NCBI RefSeq assembly: GCF_001484965.1
Contig: NZ_LLYY01000003.1
Span: 1-64,000, forward strand
DNA length: 64,000 bases
From: Shouchella shacheensis
GTDB taxonomy: Bacteria > Bacillota > Bacilli > Bacillales > Bacillaceae_D
Direction of reading: 5' to 3'
This document shows positions 61,040-64,000 of the stretch, in pieces; the first letter of the stretch is position 1; each line of letters starts with the position of its first letter. Made by a program: the position numbers and the translations under genes. Below the pieces are notes generated by a model, which ran no database searches, was not told where the DNA came from, and saw only the letters and a program-made list of their open reading frames with translations.

Positions 61040-61074
61040 TCTAGCTTCTAGGCAACCTGCCTGCGCCTCACGGA
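61040..61074 (+). repeat. Terminator-linked repeat, internally deleted copy F
   Basis: TCTAGC (left end) is joined directly to TTCTAGGCAACCTGCCTGCG and CCTCACGG (right end), with the 85 middle bases missing. It begins at the T-run of the yclQ terminator. The following 190 bases to 61264 hold nothing I recognise. Confidence 0.75.
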
Positions 61075-61264
61075 TTGTCGAGCTCGATTGTCCACTCGCT
61101 CGGGGTTTCTTCTCGCCGCCAGATCTAGCCAAAACGGGGCTTGATACGCCGCCGCTCCAGAACTTGTCGCTCGTGAGCAGGGCACCTCAACTTTTCTTGT
61201 CCCGACACCGAGACGACGTTCTGGTATCCCCAAATTTCGCCTCTGTTCTCTGCTTTCGAATCAC

Positions 61265-61819
61265 TTAGCGTTTCGGGATGACGTCAAAAATCTTATCGCT
61301 TTCAAGAAATTCAATGAAATGCTCAAGCCAGACATAGTAATTCTCGGCATGGTCAAGCTTTGCCAAATCTACCTCAATCTCCTCTATGAACGCAGACTCA
61401 TGTTCGCGCGTGCGAGAGAGCTGAAGGAGGTCACCACGCATTTCCTCTAGCGCTCGAGTGTTGCTCTCAAGGGAGGCTCTCCACTGGCGGGTGAAAATGG
61501 CAATAAACGATTGATACCAATCGTCCTCCCCTTCGTACAAATCTTTGCGCACCCCCTTTTGCCAAACTTTCTTTGCCATCCGAGCCTCAACAAGCGTCCG
61601 TATCCCGGTTGACATGCTTGTTTTGCTCATGCTTAATCGCTCGCTCATTTCATCAAGTGTTAAAGGCTCTTCCTCGAATAAAAGCGTCCCGTATAATCGT
61701 CCCACCGATTCGGTAATGCCATATAAATGTAAATTGGTAGAGAGCTCGTGAATAAACGTTTCGCGTATTTCCTGAAGCTGTTTACAATTATATTGCACGT
61801 GCTTGGCATCCTGCGACAT
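61265..61819 (-). CDS. GbsR-family (MarR-type) regulator of osmolyte uptake
   Basis: 184-residue winged-helix regulator of the GbsR/OpcR family: ESVGRLYGTLLFEEEPLTLD, then the recognition region MSERLSMSKTSMSTGIRTL (about 57-75) and a helical dimerisation tail. GbsR-type proteins bind choline or betaine and repress betaine synthesis or uptake genes. Divergent from opuAA, which carries a perfect palindrome at its promoter. No clear ribosome site except GGAGG about 10 bases before the ATG on the minus strand. Confidence 0.87.
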   Translation of the reverse strand: MSQDAKHVQYNCKQLQEIRETFIHELSTNLHLYGITESVGRLYGTLLFEEEPLTLDEMSERLSMSKTSMSTGIRTLVEARMAKKVWQKGVRKDLYEGEDDWYQSFIAIFTRQWRASLESNTRALEEMRGDLLQLSRTREHESAFIEEIEVDLAKLDHAENYYVWLEHFIEFLESDKIFDVIPKR

Positions 61820-61954
61820 CTTATTTTCCTCCAGTTATGAAGCGTGAAACCTACTAATGAAAGTGTACCAAAGGAATTTAGAGCGTAAAACTAGACAACG
61901 AGACATCATGTAGCAGGATAAGCGAGCAAATAAGAGAACTTTGACTGTTTGGTC

Positions 61955-61974
61955 TGTACAGTTTGAACTGTACA
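61955..61974 (+). promoter_or_regulatory. Perfect 20-bp palindrome, predicted GbsR-type operator
   Basis: TGTACAGTT-TG-AACTGTACA, covering the -35 of the opuAA promoter in the gbsR-opuAA divergent gap. Confidence 0.75.
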
Positions 61975-61992
61975 AATAATATCAGCTATAAA
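61963..61992 (+). promoter_or_regulatory. SigA promoter of opuAA
   Basis: TTGAAC (61963-61968), 18-base spacer, TATAAA (61987-61992); the -35 lies in the palindrome. Confidence 0.65.
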
Positions 61993-62081
61993 TCTCTTAA
62001 ATGAAAATTGCTAAGACCTATGAAGGCAAGGTATAGTAAGAAGGTCGTAGGAAGCAGGATTTTAATAAAGAGGTGGAAGAT

Positions 62082-63299
62082 TTGTCAAAAATTAAAGTAG
62101 AGGACTTAACGAAAGTATTTGGGAAAAAACCAAAACGGGCGTTAGACATGCTTGAGCAAGGCAAAACAAAGCCCGAGATACTGCGGGAAACAGGCTTAAC
62201 GGTCGGCGTTAATAAAGCGAGTTTTGATGTTGAAAATGGGGAAGTCTTTGTGATCATGGGACTTTCCGGTAGTGGGAAATCAACCATTGTTCGTCTCCTA
62301 AATCGACTAATTGAACCGACGTCAGGGAGCATTTTGCTTGATGGGGATGACCTTGCGAAAATGGATGAAAAGAATTTACGTACGGCCAGACGGAAAAAAA
62401 TGAGCATGGTTTTTCAGAACTTTGGTCTTTTCCCAAATCGGACGATTGTTCAAAACGTTGAATACGGACTTGAAGTCCAGGGGGTTGCGTCGCGAACTCG
62501 TAAAGAAAAAGCCATGACGTCTTTGGAATTAGTTGGTCTAAAAGGGTATGAGAACAGCTATCCAAACGAATTATCAGGCGGTATGCAGCAGCGTGTCGGA
62601 CTTGCCCGTGCGCTTGCCAACGATCCTGATATTCTTTTAATGGATGAAGCTTTTTCCGCGCTTGACCCTCTCATTCGCAAAGATATGCAGGATGAACTCT
62701 TAGATTTGCAGGAAACGATGCAAAAAACCATTATCTTTATTACGCATGACTTGGACGAAGCGCTTAGAATTGGCGATCGCATTATGATTATGAAAGACGG
62801 GGCGGTTGTGCAAATCGGCACGCCGGAAGAAATCTTAACGCAGCCGGAAAATGAGTATGTCGAGCGTTTTGTCGAAGACGTGGACCGCTCAAAAGTTTTT
62901 ACAGCCGAACATGTGATGATTCGGCCGGAAACGATTAATTTTGAAAAAGACGGCCCACGCGTAGCACTTCAACGCATGCGGGACGCAGGTCTTTCAAGCA
63001 TTTACGTAACAAAACGAAACAGAGAGCTAGTCGGTATTATCCATGCAAATGATACATCCGAGCTCATTAAAGAAAACAAAAATAGCGTGCAGGGCATTAT
63101 TCAAACCGATGTTCCACGTACGGGTCCGGAAACCGCGATCAATGAACTGCTGGATCAGCTTTCTGTAAGCTCCTATCCACTAGCGGTCGTAAAGGACAAC
63201 AAACTGCAAGGTATTATAGTAAGAAGCGCTGTGCTCGGTGCTCTATCTGGAAGTGAGGTTGATTTTGATGGATATTCTACCCCGTCTGGAACTCGGTGA
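62082..63299 (+). CDS. opuAA: Glycine betaine ABC transporter ATPase OpuAA
   Basis: 405-residue ProV/OpuAA ATPase for uptake of glycine betaine or related osmolytes. Walker [10 protein letters not shown] (about 58-66), signature [10 protein letters not shown] (about 160), Walker B ILLMDEA, and two C-terminal CBS domains (about 285-395) that sense ionic strength in OpuA. TTG 62082 is preferred: AGGTGG is 5 bases upstream and the protein begins [17 protein letters not shown] 62073 overlaps the site. Overlaps opuAB by 32 bases. Confidence 0.94.
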   Translation: MSKIKVEDLTKVFGKKPKRALDMLEQGKTKPEILRETGLTVGVNKASFDVENGEVFVIMGLSGSGKSTIVRLLNRLIEPTSGSILLDGDDLAKMDEKNLRTARRKKMSMVFQNFGLFPNRTIVQNVEYGLEVQGVASRTRKEKAMTSLELVGLKGYENSYPNELSGGMQQRVGLARALANDPDILLMDEAFSALDPLIRKDMQDELLDLQETMQKTIIFITHDLDEALRIGDRIMIMKDGAVVQIGTPEEILTQPENEYVERFVEDVDRSKVFTAEHVMIRPETINFEKDGPRVALQRMRDAGLSSIYVTKRNRELVGIIHANDTSELIKENKNSVQGIIQTDVPRTGPETAINELLDQLSVSSYPLAVVKDNKLQGIIVRSAVLGALSGSEVDFDGYSTPSGTR

Positions 63300-64000
63300 G
63301 TGGGTTGAGACGTTTGTCGATTGGCTACAGAATGCTGGATTTATTTTTGAAGCGGCTCGTAACGGCATTGATGCTTTACTGACGTTTTTAGGGGGAGTGC
63401 TGTCTTTCCCACCTGCATGGCTCTTTATCCTTATTGTCGCGGGGCTGGCGTTCTTTTTAAATCGAAAGAAATGGGGCCTTTTGGCTTTTATTGTCCTTGG
63501 TCTGTTGCTTATTGATAACCTCGGGTTTTGGGAGGACATGATCGATACGCTTGCTCTTGTTCTCGCAGCAGGACTCATATCGGTTATTATTGGCGTGCCT
63601 GTGGGCATTTGGATGGCGAAAAGCAGCGTTGTTGAAGGAATCATTAAGCCCATCTTAGATTTCATGCAAACCATGCCTGCCTTTGTTTATTTGATTCCCG
63701 CCGTTGCTTTCTTCGGCATTGGGATGATTCCTGGAGTGTTTGCCTCCGTTATCTTTGCGATGCCGCCGACGGTGCGGATGACGAATCTTGGCATTCGCCA
63801 GGTGTCCACTGAGCTCATAGAGGCCGCGGATGCTTTTGGGTCAACGGGGACACAGAAGTTGTTCAAAGTCCAACTGCCAATGGCAAAGGGAACGATCATG
63901 GCCGGTATAAACCAGAGCATTATGCTTGCATTGTCGATGGTTGTTATTGCTTCAATGATTGGGGCTACAGGTCTTGGACAACTAGTCTACCGTGCGGTTG
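63268..64000 (+). CDS. opuAB: Glycine betaine ABC transporter permease OpuAB (partial, cut by window edge)
   Basis: The first 244 residues of the ProW-like permease. [19 protein letters not shown] starts it, with helices from about residue 45; the EAA-type loop region (AADAFGSTGTQKLFKVQLP) and PAFVYLIPAVAFFGIGMIPG match B. subtilis OpuAB (282 residues). ATG 63268 lies in the opuAA end, behind GAGGT. The substrate-binding opuAC would be expected past the right edge. Confidence 0.94.
   Translation, partial: MDILPRLELGEWVETFVDWLQNAGFIFEAARNGIDALLTFLGGVLSFPPAWLFILIVAGLAFFLNRKKWGLLAFIVLGLLLIDNLGFWEDMIDTLALVLAAGLISVIIGVPVGIWMAKSSVVEGIIKPILDFMQTMPAFVYLIPAVAFFGIGMIPGVFASVIFAMPPTVRMTNLGIRQVSTELIEAADAFGSTGTQKLFKVQLPMAKGTIMAGINQSIMLALSMVVIASMIGATGLGQLVYRAV

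Noticed and set aside
11413-61074. CRISPR array as an explanation of the repeated sequence
   Set aside because: Copies are dispersed, about 120 bp, imperfect and terminator-linked; no regular spacers and no cas genes.

Overview
The window comes from an endospore-forming member of the Bacillaceae. It carries a tricistronic gerA-type germination operon, the small acid-soluble spore protein Tlp, a YjcZ-type sporulation peptide, a YhcN/YlaJ spore lipoprotein and a PAS-domain sporulation-type kinase. The left 11 kb keeps much of the gene content of the Bacillus subtilis yug region (alaR-alaT, yugI, yuzA, yugJ/K, pgi, yugN). Two things hint at a saline or alkaline habitat, by inference only: exported proteins are very acidic (the siderophore-binding lipoprotein has about 72 Asp/Glu against 9 Lys/Arg), and there is an osmolyte (OpuA) transporter under a GbsR-type regulator.

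Layout. 0-11 kb: luxS, alaR-alaT, thiM, a CshC/YfmL-like RNA helicase, yugI, yuzA, a YugJ-type alcohol dehydrogenase, an Escherichia coli-like D-Ala-D-Ala ligase, pgi, htpX, yugN. 11-15 kb: a SWIM-SNF2 helicase. 15-22 kb: nitrite assimilation (hemD homologue, nasF-nasD-nasE, and a convergent nitrite channel), with a textbook TnrA-activated promoter. 22-36 kb: small sporulation genes, a nucleoside hydrolase, a Gln-rich membrane-protein fusion, the ger operon, a fatty acyl-CoA ligase, a degenerate M50-like membrane protein and a histidine kinase. 36-42 kb: an RpiR regulator, PTS and GH38 mannosidase cassette, probably for mannosylglycerate. 42-52 kb: transporters (an APC permease and two divergent LysE paralogues), a short-chain dehydrogenase, assorted conserved small proteins, a divergent YedK-like protein and a tRNA-Ala. 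52-56 kb: ppaC, ctaB, ccdC, yisL, a DinB-like protein. 56-61 kb: a PAP2 phosphatase and a Fur-controlled yclNOPQ-type siderophore transporter. 61-64 kb: gbsR and the divergent opuA operon, which runs off the right edge.

The most unusual element is not a gene. A structured repeat of about 120 bp occurs in at least eight full, diverged or partial copies. Most copies start immediately after the T-tract of an intrinsic terminator and always in the same orientation relative to it. Its ends (TCTAGCTCCGGCGGG and CGCTTTTCGG) are shared, and internal stems vary with compensation. Two places carry head-to-tail tandem copies and one copy is an internal-deletion derivative, so it looks like a mobile, terminator-targeting element.

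Regulatory circuits that can be read directly: a TnrA box centred near -50 of the nitrite operon; two Fur boxes around a consensus promoter before yclN; a perfect 20-bp palindrome over the -35 of opuA next to gbsR; a LexA-box promoter at 36.7 kb with no intact gene behind it; and a terminator-shaped hairpin that contains the Shine-Dalgarno sequence of pgi. I see no CRISPR array, prophage, rRNA operon or intact insertion sequence.
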